From Akkermansia sp. N21116 (GTDB taxonomy: Bacteria > Verrucomicrobiota > Verrucomicrobiia > Verrucomicrobiales > Akkermansiaceae): a stretch of DNA of 64,000 nucleotides. Location of the stretch: assembly GCF_029854705.2 (NCBI RefSeq), contig NZ_CP139035.1, forward strand, positions 496,001-560,000, read 5' to 3'. The notes beneath the pieces were generated by a model. It did not search any database, was not told the origin of the DNA, and was given only the letters and a program-made list of their open reading frames with translations. Below are positions 1 to 10,008 of this stretch, in pieces (the first letter of the stretch is position 1; each line of letters starts with the position of its first letter). The translations under genes and the position numbers were made by a program.

Positions 1-1293
1 AGTAGATATCTTTTGCAGAACCTCATCCCGCTTCGACCCCAACAGCTTGTTTACCAAGTCCTTTTCAAAACCTTCCCCGGTACTGGATAGATCTTTCTGA
101 CCAAAGTATATGGGCTTTCTGAGAATAGATTCCCTTATTGCCACCCCCTGCAGAAGCTGACCGCTATCTTCGACGCTGGTATCCTCGCCATAAACCTTCG
201 AAATTGTGTAAGCCTTGCCATGACGGTCGACGACATCCATCTCAATCTTGCCGCCACTTCCCATGGTGTATTTGACAAGACCTTCTTTGTATTTCTTGTC
301 GCCAGACTTTTCACCGACAGGAATTTCCAGCACATAGCGTATCACCTCAAGAATTGAAGATTTTCCGCTACCTCGAATTCCAATCATGGTGTTGAGTTCG
401 GGAGAAAAATGGATCTGCTTTCCTGCTAAGGTGCCACCGATAAAGCGGATATTTTGAATGCGGGAGTGCCCGTGCTGAACAGGATCGGTTGCAACACGGC
501 TATCCTTGTCCACAAGGGCAAATTTTACGGCATCAAAGGAGAAGGCTCCCAGCTTGAGATAGCACGACTTTTCGTTGCCTATGTCTTCGATGGATTTACA
601 GTCAGAGCCTTCAAGTTCTGCTGGATACCATCCACCAAGCCAGTCTTTTATCTTGGTTCTGCAAACCTTATCTGATTTGTCATGTGTTCGGACCTTCTGA
701 AACCCAAGAGTCCTGCTGCGTACTGTTTCATATCTTTTATTCTTAAAATCACCGAGCTTTCCTCCGCCCATTTCATACCACAACCCACTTTTCTGTTCTA
801 CATGGGCAAAAATGAGGAAGTAGTCACGGCCTGTTTTCTCCAATTCTTCAACAACCTGTAGTATGTTCTTGTCGCTTCTTCCATTTTCATTCTGGTACTC
901 TGATTCAGCTTTCCCGGGGAACATGGTAGTAATGAAGGGCGATATGTAATCATTACCGTTTTCCAGCCATTGATCACTAAAGACAATCAATGTATGAACG
1001 CCGTTTGAGCCATCATTTACGGACAATTCAACCCCCGGAAGCAGGCAGATTTCCTTTTTAGAAGCCGTCTTCTTTAGGGACTTGAATTCAGCCGTATCAA
1101 ACTTGTTATGATTGGCAATTACGCCGAGTCTGATCTGGGCCTTTTCCAGCCCTTCAACATAATTCGAGAAGTAGTAATCCTCACTGTCAGAATACTTGAA
1201 CTCCTTGTCCGCTTTTGTATGGAGATGAAAATCGGCCCGGAGCCATGTCGCGCCGGATCGAAAAACTTCATATTCCTTTTGTTCTGTAGACAT
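1..1293 (-). CDS. PHP-domain / P-loop ATPase, TrlF-like (partial, C-terminus off the window)
   Basis: I translated 431 residues by hand; the reading frame is open to the window edge. The N-terminus has a PHP-type metal-binding start (RADFHLHTKAD, about residues 19-29), then LGVIANHNKFD and LLPGVELSV, as in PHP phosphoesterases. A Walker A loop GIRGSGKSS follows at about 305-313, and further on KPIYFGQKDLS resembles the Q-loop of SMC/ABC ATPases. PHP plus SMC-like ATPase is the architecture annotated as TrlF-family AAA-like ATPase. It starts 11 bases after pglX ends, with a GGAGAG ribosome site before the ATG, so it is part of the BREX operon. A role as an accessory nuclease or sensor of the defence system is inference. 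Confidence 0.8.
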   Translation of the reverse strand, partial: MSTEQKEYEVFRSGATWLRADFHLHTKADKEFKYSDSEDYYFSNYVEGLEKAQIRLGVIANHNKFDTAEFKSLKKTASKKEICLLPGVELSVNDGSNGVHTLIVFSDQWLENGNDYISPFITTMFPGKAESEYQNENGRSDKNILQVVEELEKTGRDYFLIFAHVEQKSGLWYEMGGGKLGDFKNKRYETVRSRTLGFQKVRTHDKSDKVCRTKIKDWLGGWYPAELEGSDCKSIEDIGNEKSCYLKLGAFSFDAVKFALVDKDSRVATDPVQHGHSRIQNIRFIGGTLAGKQIHFSPELNTMIGIRGSGKSSILEVIRYVLEIPVGEKSGDKKYKEGLVKYTMGSGGKIEMDVVDRHGKAYTISKVYGEDTSVEDSGQLLQGVAIRESILRKPIYFGQKDLSSTGEGFEKDLVNKLLGSKRDEVLQKIST

Positions 1294-1304
1294 GATCAGC
1301 TCTC

Positions 1305-4300
1305 CTACCAGTCCGCGTTGAGGTACTTTTTGAGTTGTCCTGCATTGAGCACCTCGTAAGGGATCATCTTCTTTTTCTGCAGGGGAGCGATGTTTTTGCC
1401 GACGCCATCATCCAGAATTGGGTTGTAGCCTTCGGCCAGCAACTCATCGATCTTGGCTTTGAAGGCTTCGATCTCTTTGAGCTGGCGGAAGATGCGGTCC
1501 TTTTCATTCTGGGCATCGGCGCTTTCATTGCCGGAGAGGTCGCTCTGACGGTTGACCAGTGATCGCTCCCGGTGCTCGATATAGACCGAGCGCAGGCGCA
1601 TCAGCTTGTCGCGGCTCCATTTGTAAATGATGATGTAGCAGTCAAAGCCCTGTTCCGGCCCGCTGGAGAGATGCCAGATAAACGGCGTCTTGGGCAGGTA
1701 CATAAACAGGTTCAGATGGTCGGAGAGCTCCGCAAAGAAATATTTGTTCAGATACTCATGGATCGAGCGACCAAGGACCGAATCGAAGCTGGAGTACTGT
1801 GCCGAGCTGAAGCCTTTTTCACGGAATTTTTCCTCGATGCGGTCCAGCAGCACCTTTTCCCCGGCATTAGGCACCAGCGGGATAATGCCGTCTTCATCCT
1901 CCATGAGGATTTCCCGAACCATATCGGCCAGAAACTCCATGGCCAGCGTATGCATCCGCTGCTGCGGGATTACATTGCTCTGCTTGAACCAGTACCACAC
2001 GTTGATTGGATTGATCTGATGGCGAATACAGAACTCCTCCAGATCGTTGTTGTTCTGATAGAGGTTTCCAAATCCGTTTTCAATGGCATCTCGTTCTTCT
2101 GCGGTAAACTTTTTGATAGGTAGGGCTTCTATAAACGCCCGAATAGCATCAATAGGGAATTCTTTGGTTACCTCTGTTTCAGCCAAATAAGAATCCCGAG
2201 CTTCGGAGCTAACTGGTAGACCACCGATGCTTACACCTTCTTTGGCCAGGACCATCGCTTTGTCATGTTCAGTTAGGTCATAGATCTCGAATATCTTTTC
2301 ATTGATGATAGTCTCGTTGATGAGGATCTGTGCTCGGAAATGATTCTCACGATTTAACGACCTATTAACTGAAGACTTCCAGTCGCCATTTTTGAGCGAC
2401 AAAAGAGGGCTTGTTGTAAATTCTCCATCAAACAATTCTGTTGCACGTATCGCTGTAGCTATTGAAACGTTTCTTTGTGATAAAAACTCAATTAGGTTTT
2501 CATGAGTTGAATCTGGAATTGCGAAAGGAACCCTTTCAACGTCGCCAACTTGCTTGTTTACCGTCGGATTTAAACATTCAATTACATACTTTGAAAATGG
2601 CGAATTGAAAAACGCCAGTATGTATGAATTATTCTTGTATTTGTTTATAGGGAATATCGAGCTACCGCCGACATCGAAGATACATCCTTTTGGTAACAGT
2701 CTGTATGAAGGTCCCTTAGATCCAGATGCGGAGTATGTTATACCTTCTTTAAAATAGACGGCTTCGTTTTGCGGACGGGATTTTTGTTTTCCTTTATCAT
2801 CAGTATAATTTTTTATGTCTCGCCCATCTGACTTCCAGTTAACCATAAGCCATAAATTGCCGGACCACTTCTTGTATGGTCCTCCTTTGGCATAGTATAC
2901 CCAGTCATCGTTATTAATATTCTTATCAGAGGAAGATAGTTCCCACCAAAATCTTAAAAATCGGTTATTGTTAGCTGTTGCCAGTCCTTGGCAATTTTTC
3001 AGAAGGTCTTTTACGGATTCTTTTTTGAATTTCTCCCGGAACTCGTCAGATATCCAGTAGATGAAGGGCCAAGATTTGATGACCTTTAGCTTGGACTGAG
3101 GGAGGGTGTAGTTATGCTCATTTTCAGTGTCACTGATATGGTCATCAAGGGCCTGTAGGCAGAAATCCTTTTTATATTTTTCATTTGGAGTTCGCGTGTA
3201 CTGATCCAGAGATACGAACCAAGCATCTCGGCCTTTCGATGATCCTTTTTCCAACACATAAAAAGCAGGGTCGACCATGATCGCCCCGAATAGATTGCTT
3301 AAGCTATAATCGACAAAAACATTGATATGTGTTTTATCGATCATGAATTTTCGGACATCCTCAAATGTTTTGATAAACATGAATGTTCGAGGATGTATCA
3401 TTGCAACCTTGCCATGCTCTCCGGACAACTCGAAACACCGCTTGATGAAGGTGGCGTAGAGGTTCGTGTGGAATTTGTACGGCTTCTTATAGTTGTCCTC
3501 AATAAACTCCTTAAGCTCTGGACCAAAATCACCACTGTCCGTATAGGGCGGATTTGCCGTGGCCACATCGTACTCGGTGGTGAGTAGTTCAAGGAAGGTG
3601 ATAGCATCCCGAGTCTTGCTGGTTAGGAAAGTGCTGCCCTGAGCCTGAGCGTATTGCTCGACCGCTGTTTTCAAGTTTGTGAAGAAAGTCGCGGCAAAGT
3701 CCTTGTACGCCGCAATCTCCATGGCGGTAAACAACTCCGGCTGAGCTGAGCTCTGTTTGGCTTCCAGCATCTTCAGTTTGGCTTTGATCTTTTCGTCGAG
3801 ACGAATGAGTGAGCCGAACTTGTAGGCATACTGCAGGTCGTTCCAGATCTCGGCAATCAGCTCCTGCTGGCTTTTGTCCAGCGTGGTGCCTTCGGTAAAG
3901 ATGTGCTCAACGGCTTCATATTCCGGCAGGTAAAAATCGGAAGAAACCACGTTGAAGGCCAGTTCGCCAATGGTGCGGCGCTTCTTCTTGGCCTTGATAA
4001 ACAGCCCGAGCTGGGCCAGCTGAACCGCCCGGTCATCCAGATCGATGCCGTGCAGGTTGTTTTCGATAATCAGCTTGGGGATCTCTTTTTCGTCGTAATC
4101 CGCGCCGTAATTATCGATCTGATCAACATAGAGCTCATAGAAGAAATCAAAGGCATAAAGCAGGAAGTTGCCCGATCCGCACGCCGGGTCAATGGCTTTG
4201 ACCTTATACATCGGTTTAGGCTTCCGCTCCTGTGTCTGCGGTGCGTTGGCAATCTTGTAGCGACGCTTAATCTCGGAATCCGGATACATTTCCAGATAGA

Positions 4301-5018
4301 GTTTCCCCAGTGAGTTTTCCACCAGAAACTGGACTACCCAGCGAGGTGTATAGACCTGTGACTGCAGGGACACCTTGTTGTATTCGGTCTTGTCGCCGCT
4401 GTCTTTGTGAGCCTTTTTCTTGACGTTGTTGTAGCTCTCATACATCCAGCCGAGCACATCGTCGCTCTGCCAGATGTCGCTGCCCACCTGGCTATCCTTT
4501 TCCACCGCGTTAAAGGCATCGATGATCTCATTGAGACTGATGGCATCGGGCAGCAAGGCATAGGGATAGGCTTTGCTGTAAAGCGGAAGCGTCTCACCCA
4601 GTTCGTCAAAAGCGGTCTTCAGGTATTCACGGATACCTTCCAGCTCTTCCGAACGCATGTGAGGGTTCATTTCCAGCCATGCCTTATGGCCGAAAGAGCG
4701 GTCCCCGTGCTCCGGCTGTTTGGTCAGAACCGGCGGAAACAATGCGGCAGCCTCCATGACTTTGACGGCTGCCAGTCGGTTAAACAGGGTAAAGGTAAGT
4801 TCATCGATGAGTTTTTCCCGGGCGTGTTCGTAATCGCCGGTTTCCCCGATATGGTTTTCAAGCATCTCCTCGAAGCGCAGCCGTTTGGGCCTGACATCTC
4901 CAGGGAGTTTTTCGATGTCCAGCTGCTTGGTTTTACCGATCCCCAGCCGGGCGAAATGTTTATCAAAAGCCGCCTCAATGAGGTCTCGGAGCTTATCTAC
5001 ATGTTCTGGTAATTTCAT
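1305..5018 (-). CDS. pglX: BREX adenine-specific DNA methyltransferase PglX
   Basis: 1237 aa, the usual size for BREX PglX. The SAM-binding motif DPACGSGNF is at residues 277-285 and the catalytic NPPY motif at 489-492, the pattern of gamma-class N6-adenine methyltransferases. In type I BREX, PglX methylates the host at a non-palindromic site, which marks self DNA and is needed for exclusion of unmethylated phage DNA. It lies 14 bases after brxC and 11 bases before the PHP-ATPase. The stretch coding residues about 493-966, just after NPPY where the target-recognition region lies, is visibly AT-richer than both flanks, suggesting exchange of the specificity domain. Confidence 0.93.
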   Translation of the reverse strand: MKLPEHVDKLRDLIEAAFDKHFARLGIGKTKQLDIEKLPGDVRPKRLRFEEMLENHIGETGDYEHAREKLIDELTFTLFNRLAAVKVMEAAALFPPVLTKQPEHGDRSFGHKAWLEMNPHMRSEELEGIREYLKTAFDELGETLPLYSKAYPYALLPDAISLNEIIDAFNAVEKDSQVGSDIWQSDDVLGWMYESYNNVKKKAHKDSGDKTEYNKVSLQSQVYTPRWVVQFLVENSLGKLYLEMYPDSEIKRRYKIANAPQTQERKPKPMYKVKAIDPACGSGNFLLYAFDFFYELYVDQIDNYGADYDEKEIPKLIIENNLHGIDLDDRAVQLAQLGLFIKAKKKRRTIGELAFNVVSSDFYLPEYEAVEHIFTEGTTLDKSQQELIAEIWNDLQYAYKFGSLIRLDEKIKAKLKMLEAKQSSAQPELFTAMEIAAYKDFAATFFTNLKTAVEQYAQAQGSTFLTSKTRDAITFLELLTTEYDVATANPPYTDSGDFGPELKEFIEDNYKKPYKFHTNLYATFIKRCFELSGEHGKVAMIHPRTFMFIKTFEDVRKFMIDKTHINVFVDYSLSNLFGAIMVDPAFYVLEKGSSKGRDAWFVSLDQYTRTPNEKYKKDFCLQALDDHISDTENEHNYTLPQSKLKVIKSWPFIYWISDEFREKFKKESVKDLLKNCQGLATANNNRFLRFWWELSSSDKNINNDDWVYYAKGGPYKKWSGNLWLMVNWKSDGRDIKNYTDDKGKQKSRPQNEAVYFKEGITYSASGSKGPSYRLLPKGCIFDVGGSSIFPINKYKNNSYILAFFNSPFSKYVIECLNPTVNKQVGDVERVPFAIPDSTHENLIEFLSQRNVSIATAIRATELFDGEFTTSPLLSLKNGDWKSSVNRSLNRENHFRAQILINETIINEKIFEIYDLTEHDKAMVLAKEGVSIGGLPVSSEARDSYLAETEVTKEFPIDAIRAFIEALPIKKFTAEERDAIENGFGNLYQNNNDLEEFCIRHQINPINVWYWFKQSNVIPQQRMHTLAMEFLADMVREILMEDEDGIIPLVPNAGEKVLLDRIEEKFREKGFSSAQYSSFDSVLGRSIHEYLNKYFFAELSDHLNLFMYLPKTPFIWHLSSGPEQGFDCYIIIYKWSRDKLMRLRSVYIEHRERSLVNRQSDLSGNESADAQNEKDRIFRQLKEIEAFKAKIDELLAEGYNPILDDGVGKNIAPLQKKKMIPYEVLNAGQLKKYLNADW

Positions 5019-5032
5019 CTGCTAACATCCTG

Positions 5033-8000
5033 TCATAAAGTTTCTATATCCAGCTCGATCTCTTCATCCGGTCTGGCAGCGGCCAGTGACGTGAGCTGAG
5101 ACGTAAGGAGCGATTTGTATTTCTGTACCGTCATGACCTTGCTGGTCACCTGAAAGTGTACTTTGCGCGGTTTCTTAGGAGCCGGAGGCTGATCCGGAGA
5201 ACCGCCCCCAGTATCCGGTTCCGGTTTGGGTGCTTCGGCAATAAATCCGCTTTGAAGAATCAGGAGCTCGTTATCCTTGGTGGGAGCCAGCGCCGTGTAG
5301 TTCAGAATATCCGAAAGTGAGTAGCCGCAGTTTTTACAGGTGATGGCATATTCCAGCACCGGTTCTTTAATGATCCGGCCCGAGCAGTAACGCTTGAGCT
5401 CGTCCAGCTTTCTCTGGTTCTGAACATTCAAGTCGGCCGGGTAGCCTTTTAAAGTCCTGAGAGCTGCATCGACTTTGCCGTTAAGCAGCTGGTATTCATG
5501 GCTCATACCGGCTGCGGCGTTCTTGATCAGCTTGTAATAGCTGTCTTTGACGATCTGCACCTGCTGCTGCAGGCTGCCAAAGTTTTTGACCATGTCCTGC
5601 TTGTACAGGCGGTTAAACTCTTCGTGTGCTTCCTTGATACTGTTGTCGGTCCGATCCGCCTTTTTGAGTTCACTCACCACCTCTTCGATGAAGCGTTTGA
5701 ACTCCCTGACTTTGGAGAAGTTCTTTTTGATAAACTTCTGCGCCTTCAGGATGGTTTGGATGGCACTGGAAAACTGATCGCTGTTGGTCAGCAGGTATTC
5801 GACTTTTTCGATGTAATTGCTTTCCGTGACCTTGCCGCCATAGCTCAGTAAGGTTTGCTTTTGATTTGCGACTGTCGGGAACAAAGATTCAAATCCATCA
5901 ACCGTATCACCCAGCGTTGTTAGTGCGCCGATGAAATGATCGGCCATGTGTCTGATACTGTCTGCCAGATCAAAGTCGTTGGTGTTCCAGTCCACCTTGC
6001 GCCCGGCATGGGATTCAATTTCCAGATCCATCAGCAACTGGACCGCCTGATTTTTCTGGGCGGCAGTCAGCGTGGCGGTAATGGATTTAAACGATGCAGA
6101 CTTGAACTTGGTGGCATTGGTAAAGGCTTCCTGAATGCCGCTCTGCTCATGGGAGAACCAAGTATCCCCATTGTATTTGACTGACAGGCGACCGGCACGC
6201 AAGAGCGCGGCTAAGGTTGAAACGATAGTTCCGAAAGAATAGCCCCACGGTGCGCCGGAAAGGTCAGATTCGAGTGTGCGGCCGTCAACGTAGCGGCTCT
6301 TGATCTTGGCATTGATCTCTTCAACCACTTTCAGGTGATCGCCGGTAAAGTTGCCGTGGCTGTCGAAAAATTTGAAGTCATCTCCGGAAAACAAGCGGCT
6401 CAAGCCTTCCCTACGAGTGCTGAAAATTTTGGATACCAGACTTTCAGACAGACCGGAGGCCAGACGCTTTGTATAAATGTTTTTGATGAGCTTTCGCTGC
6501 AATTCGCTAATGGTGCCTTTGAAGGTATCCGCGTTGAGCAGGTTCTCATCAAACATGTAGATCAACGAGGCATTGCGATATGCCTTTTCAATTTTGACCC
6601 GGAGTTCCTTTTCCTTCTCTTCCCGGATAATGGAAAAGTCACGGATGATCTGCCGCTTGGCCGGATCTGACTCATTGGAGTATTTCTCTTCCATGTAGGA
6701 GTAGCGACTGACTTCACCAATCAATTTGTCGATCAGGGTGAACTCTTTGTTGTCCGGCACCAGTGTGATGAGATCCTTCTGATACTGGGTCTCCAGCTTG
6801 AGGTTCTCAATGAAGTCCTGCCGATTCTCACTGATATTAAAAAGGCTGTAGACCGTCAGTTTCAGCTGCTTGCTGCCCGGACCTGTCAGCTCGTCATCCT
6901 GATCAGACAGGACGCTGAATTTAAAACTGTCCGTGCCATCATTGAAGGTAGCCACCGGAGTAAACAGTTTGTAGTCCTTGATGCAGTTGATCAGTGAGCG
7001 TTTTTTGCTGAAAAGCTCGACATCAAAGTCCTTCATCTCCTCAAGGAGCTTGCCCTCAAGATCGGATGTTATTTTGTAGTTGTTGTTCGAAAGCAGAAGC
7101 ACCTTGGCTTCAAGCAGCAATGCAAGCGCCTCCTCAATGACCGGTTTGACATCGTAGTAGGTGGTAATGTCCGAGATGTAGCTCTTGGTTATATTTTCCA
7201 CGGTCGGCGACACAACTTCGGAATCTGCCAACAAGTGAATGGTCTTCAGCAGCTTTTCACCGTCGACGGTGCTGCCTCGCTCGTTCAAAATCTTCTTGGC
7301 TGTATCGTATTTGTTAACCAGCCCGATTGGAGGTGCTGTTTGTGCCTCTGTGCAGATTGCGTATCCCGGGGTGAAGCTGTAGAGCTCTTTTTCCCGCATC
7401 TGTTTCCGGAGCACGTCAAACGTGGTGATGATCATTCCACGAGCGGCAATCTGAGTGGCCACCAGCGCATTGGAGCTGAATAAAAATTTCTGCAGAATAT
7501 CGAACTGGTATTTGTGGAACGGATAGTAGGTTGCAAACTCGTCCGCATCGGCCGTCTTGGTCGGAAAGGATGATTTCAGGTTTGTGGCATCCGATACGAG
7601 CCCTTCATTTTTCTTGTGGTAATCCGCAAGCTGCTTGTGACCGGCATCTGTTTTATGGAGCAATCGGGAGCGGATGATGACATCCACCTCTGTGGATTCA
7701 AGATGTACCTTGGTCTTGAAACGGTCGGTTACCTTGGTCAGCTGGCTGCGATTCACATTGGCATTATTGATGACATCATCGAGCTTTTCCTGAGCAATGG
7801 CGATGGTCCAGACCTTGTTGCTGATGCTCGAAAGTGCTTCACTGATGCCTTCCAGATCGAGTAGCGTGAACTTTTTCTGACTGATCGCTTCGCTGGCTTC
7901 GTCAAAGACAAAGACAAGCGTTTCATCCGGTCTGGCTTTCAGATACTTCTCAAGTTCAGCTTTAAATTTGCTTGCCGAGAAGTCCTCAATGGCGGAACTG

Positions 8001-8662
8001 TATACTTTCTGGGTATCGGCATAGTCGGCTTCACTGTATCCCATCTCAGCGAACACCTTTCGCATAACCCTTGCGACCAGACGGTTGCTGGTCTTCAGCT
8101 CATCCCATTCCTGCCCCTCAAGGGACTTGGCTTTGCCTTTGAATTCATCGAGTTTGCCATCAATGAAGAGATCAAACTCCATGTAGCCATAGATGTCATC
8201 CCGGAAGCCAAGGTTTTTCAGAAGGTTGGCGAAAAGAGTAAACGCCAGTCCTCTGTCTGTGTTTTGCTTGGCCACGTCGAGGAATACAACCCTACTGTTA
8301 ATTGCTTCGAGGTTGCGGATGGAGTTTTCAATGAGGCTCTCGTCTGAAACGCCTTTCAGCCTTGGAATAAAGCGCTCCCGGGCTGGCGTTCCGTTGATGG
8401 TGGGATTGTCGATGATGTATCCAAGCATCTTGCCGAAATAGGATTTCCCGGAACCGTAAAAGCCGGACAGCCAGACGCCCGTTTCTTTGATGTTAGAGGT
8501 AAACTGGTTGGTGAAATTGTATAGGTGCCGACCAATTCCCTCGGTCACGATATAGGATTCAATTTCCTGCTGGATTTCCAGTTCAGAGCGATCCTCCAGG
8601 TCGATTACATTTTTAATATCTTCCTGAAGATCCAGAGTCAGAATTTCGTTTATTTTTGTCAT
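5033..8662 (-). CDS. brxC: BREX P-loop ATPase BrxC
   Basis: 1209 aa, typical of BrxC. Walker A is GFYGSGKS at residues 67-74 and Walker B FVFDE at about 251-255. The C-terminal region has a CxxC pair (CKNCGYSLSDI) and a proline-rich stretch before a charged tail. BrxC is the large AAA+ ATPase of BREX, thought to assemble with BrxB, PglX and PglZ on DNA. The gene is 10 bases downstream of brxB and 14 bases upstream of pglX, so translation is probably coupled along the operon. No lesion is visible. Confidence 0.93.
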   Translation of the reverse strand: MTKINEILTLDLQEDIKNVIDLEDRSELEIQQEIESYIVTEGIGRHLYNFTNQFTSNIKETGVWLSGFYGSGKSYFGKMLGYIIDNPTINGTPARERFIPRLKGVSDESLIENSIRNLEAINSRVVFLDVAKQNTDRGLAFTLFANLLKNLGFRDDIYGYMEFDLFIDGKLDEFKGKAKSLEGQEWDELKTSNRLVARVMRKVFAEMGYSEADYADTQKVYSSAIEDFSASKFKAELEKYLKARPDETLVFVFDEASEAISQKKFTLLDLEGISEALSSISNKVWTIAIAQEKLDDVINNANVNRSQLTKVTDRFKTKVHLESTEVDVIIRSRLLHKTDAGHKQLADYHKKNEGLVSDATNLKSSFPTKTADADEFATYYPFHKYQFDILQKFLFSSNALVATQIAARGMIITTFDVLRKQMREKELYSFTPGYAICTEAQTAPPIGLVNKYDTAKKILNERGSTVDGEKLLKTIHLLADSEVVSPTVENITKSYISDITTYYDVKPVIEEALALLLEAKVLLLSNNNYKITSDLEGKLLEEMKDFDVELFSKKRSLINCIKDYKLFTPVATFNDGTDSFKFSVLSDQDDELTGPGSKQLKLTVYSLFNISENRQDFIENLKLETQYQKDLITLVPDNKEFTLIDKLIGEVSRYSYMEEKYSNESDPAKRQIIRDFSIIREEKEKELRVKIEKAYRNASLIYMFDENLLNADTFKGTISELQRKLIKNIYTKRLASGLSESLVSKIFSTRREGLSRLFSGDDFKFFDSHGNFTGDHLKVVEEINAKIKSRYVDGRTLESDLSGAPWGYSFGTIVSTLAALLRAGRLSVKYNGDTWFSHEQSGIQEAFTNATKFKSASFKSITATLTAAQKNQAVQLLMDLEIESHAGRKVDWNTNDFDLADSIRHMADHFIGALTTLGDTVDGFESLFPTVANQKQTLLSYGGKVTESNYIEKVEYLLTNSDQFSSAIQTILKAQKFIKKNFSKVREFKRFIEEVVSELKKADRTDNSIKEAHEEFNRLYKQDMVKNFGSLQQQVQIVKDSYYKLIKNAAAGMSHEYQLLNGKVDAALRTLKGYPADLNVQNQRKLDELKRYCSGRIIKEPVLEYAITCKNCGYSLSDILNYTALAPTKDNELLILQSGFIAEAPKPEPDTGGGSPDQPPAPKKPRKVHFQVTSKVMTVQKYKSLLTSQLTSLAAARPDEEIELDIETL

Positions 8663-8672
8663 GTACAGCCCC

Positions 8673-9221
8673 TTATTTCACCAACGTGCAGCGATACTTC
8701 GATGCAGGTTTGAAGTTCAAAAAGTAAATGTTGTCGTCCTCAATTTTTGACGGGTAAAAAATCACCAGAGGATGAGGCAGGTTCATGACGGCCTTATGCT
8801 CCATGATGTTTACGTTTTCGATCCCTGTTCCAAAGAGGCAACCGGTTCTTATGAGAAATGGAATTTTGTCGTCGCGACAGGCGTTCTCAATTTCACTGAT
8901 AATCAGGTCAAAAAGATCCGGTGTGGGATCGTCCGATCGAAAAATAAGGTGAGGAGTATTTTTGAAATCATTGTAATACTCACTGAACGAATCCCAGCCA
9001 TCCTCATCAATAAACTGAACCAGCAATTTACTGACATCGATAAATGATGCGTTGTCCACATAGAGCTCTTTGGCTTTCTCTATGTATTGCTGTTCTTCGT
9101 CTGGGGGATATGAAAACAGAATGCTATTCCCGCCATTCGCCTGACGTCTCAATTGATCTTGGTTTGCTATGTGAAACTTCAGATCAGTAAATTTCTGCTG
9201 ATGATCAGTTATATAAGGCAT
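8673..9221 (-). CDS. brxB: BREX protein BrxB (DUF1788)
   Basis: 182 aa. The sequence fits the DUF1788/BrxB family: near the C-terminus it has HPLVIFYPSKIEDDNIYFLNF preceded by an ILxxRxG-type segment (FLIRTGCLFGTGIENVN). BrxB is a small conserved component of type I BREX, thought to bridge other Brx proteins; its biochemical activity is not settled. Its start overlaps the end of brxA by 17 bases, a strong sign of translational coupling. Assignment rests on sequence appearance and on position between brxA and brxC. Confidence 0.88.
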   Translation of the reverse strand: MPYITDHQQKFTDLKFHIANQDQLRRQANGGNSILFSYPPDEEQQYIEKAKELYVDNASFIDVSKLLVQFIDEDGWDSFSEYYNDFKNTPHLIFRSDDPTPDLFDLIISEIENACRDDKIPFLIRTGCLFGTGIENVNIMEHKAVMNLPHPLVIFYPSKIEDDNIYFLNFKPASKYRCTLVK

Positions 9222-10005
9222 CGCAAATTCCTTTATAGCTATGGGTTAGTTCGATGTTCAAAGCGACACCGTTAAAATTCATATTGAAAAAGCCTTTAAG
9301 GGAGAACTTTTTCAGCCGATCCTGAACATCTCCCGACGGAACAAAGCTAATGGGCAGCAATTCATTTGTCAGGATATTACTGGCATTTGAAGAGAGTAAC
9401 TTCGCAAAATAGAGGAAGAGCACCTGCGCTTCCGAGGACGGTCTGATGTGCTTGAATGATTTGACTCTCCCGGGGCTCAGGAATCCGAGCTTGCTCATCA
9501 GATTCAAATATTTGGTCGAAAGCGTGTTGATCGTATTTTCAGACCAGCTTATTCCCAGCGATTCATTCTGCCGCAGAAATTCTTTTAGATACGCGGTAAT
9601 GTCGTCTTTAGATATGCTGGCGCGGCCTGAGTAGTAGGTCTTGGCAAAAACACGAGAGGAGATCTCTCTGAATAACCTGTTGTTCAGAGCGAATTGCCAA
9701 AACAGAACCAGCTCTTTGTCCTGCAGGGGCACACGCTCGGTGAAGATCCCCTGAACGAGATCCTGATGCTTTTCACCCTTAAATTGCAGGAAAGCCTTTC
9801 GAACCTCTCGCTCAATCCTTGTGCGGCTCTTTTCTGTACGAAGGTTAAATTCATTACGTTGATTGACGAGTTCTTTTAACGAGTCAGATTGATTGAAATG
9901 AGAATCTATGGCTTTAAAAATGACACTACAATCCTTCAGGCCACCAATCACATTGATGGCGGTATTATAAGTTCCAAGGGCTGTTGTGTTATTTGGTCGT
10001 TCCAT
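9205..10005 (-). CDS. brxA: BREX protein BrxA (DUF1819)
   Basis: 266 aa. The middle has NNRLFREISSRVFAKTYYSGR, a recognisable DUF1819/BrxA-type segment, and the C-terminal half resembles a winged-helix DNA-binding fold. BrxA is the first gene of type I BREX operons and a small DNA-binding protein. The ATG at 10005 follows directly after the remnant of a helix-turn-helix gene, with only 3 bases between the old stop codon and the brxA start. No clear Shine-Dalgarno sequence is seen, so coupling to the upstream reading frame may once have mattered. Confidence 0.9.
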   Translation of the reverse strand: MERPNNTTALGTYNTAINVIGGLKDCSVIFKAIDSHFNQSDSLKELVNQRNEFNLRTEKSRTRIEREVRKAFLQFKGEKHQDLVQGIFTERVPLQDKELVLFWQFALNNRLFREISSRVFAKTYYSGRASISKDDITAYLKEFLRQNESLGISWSENTINTLSTKYLNLMSKLGFLSPGRVKSFKHIRPSSEAQVLFLYFAKLLSSNASNILTNELLPISFVPSGDVQDRLKKFSLKGFFNMNFNGVALNIELTHSYKGICDALYN

Positions 10006-10008
10006 TGA

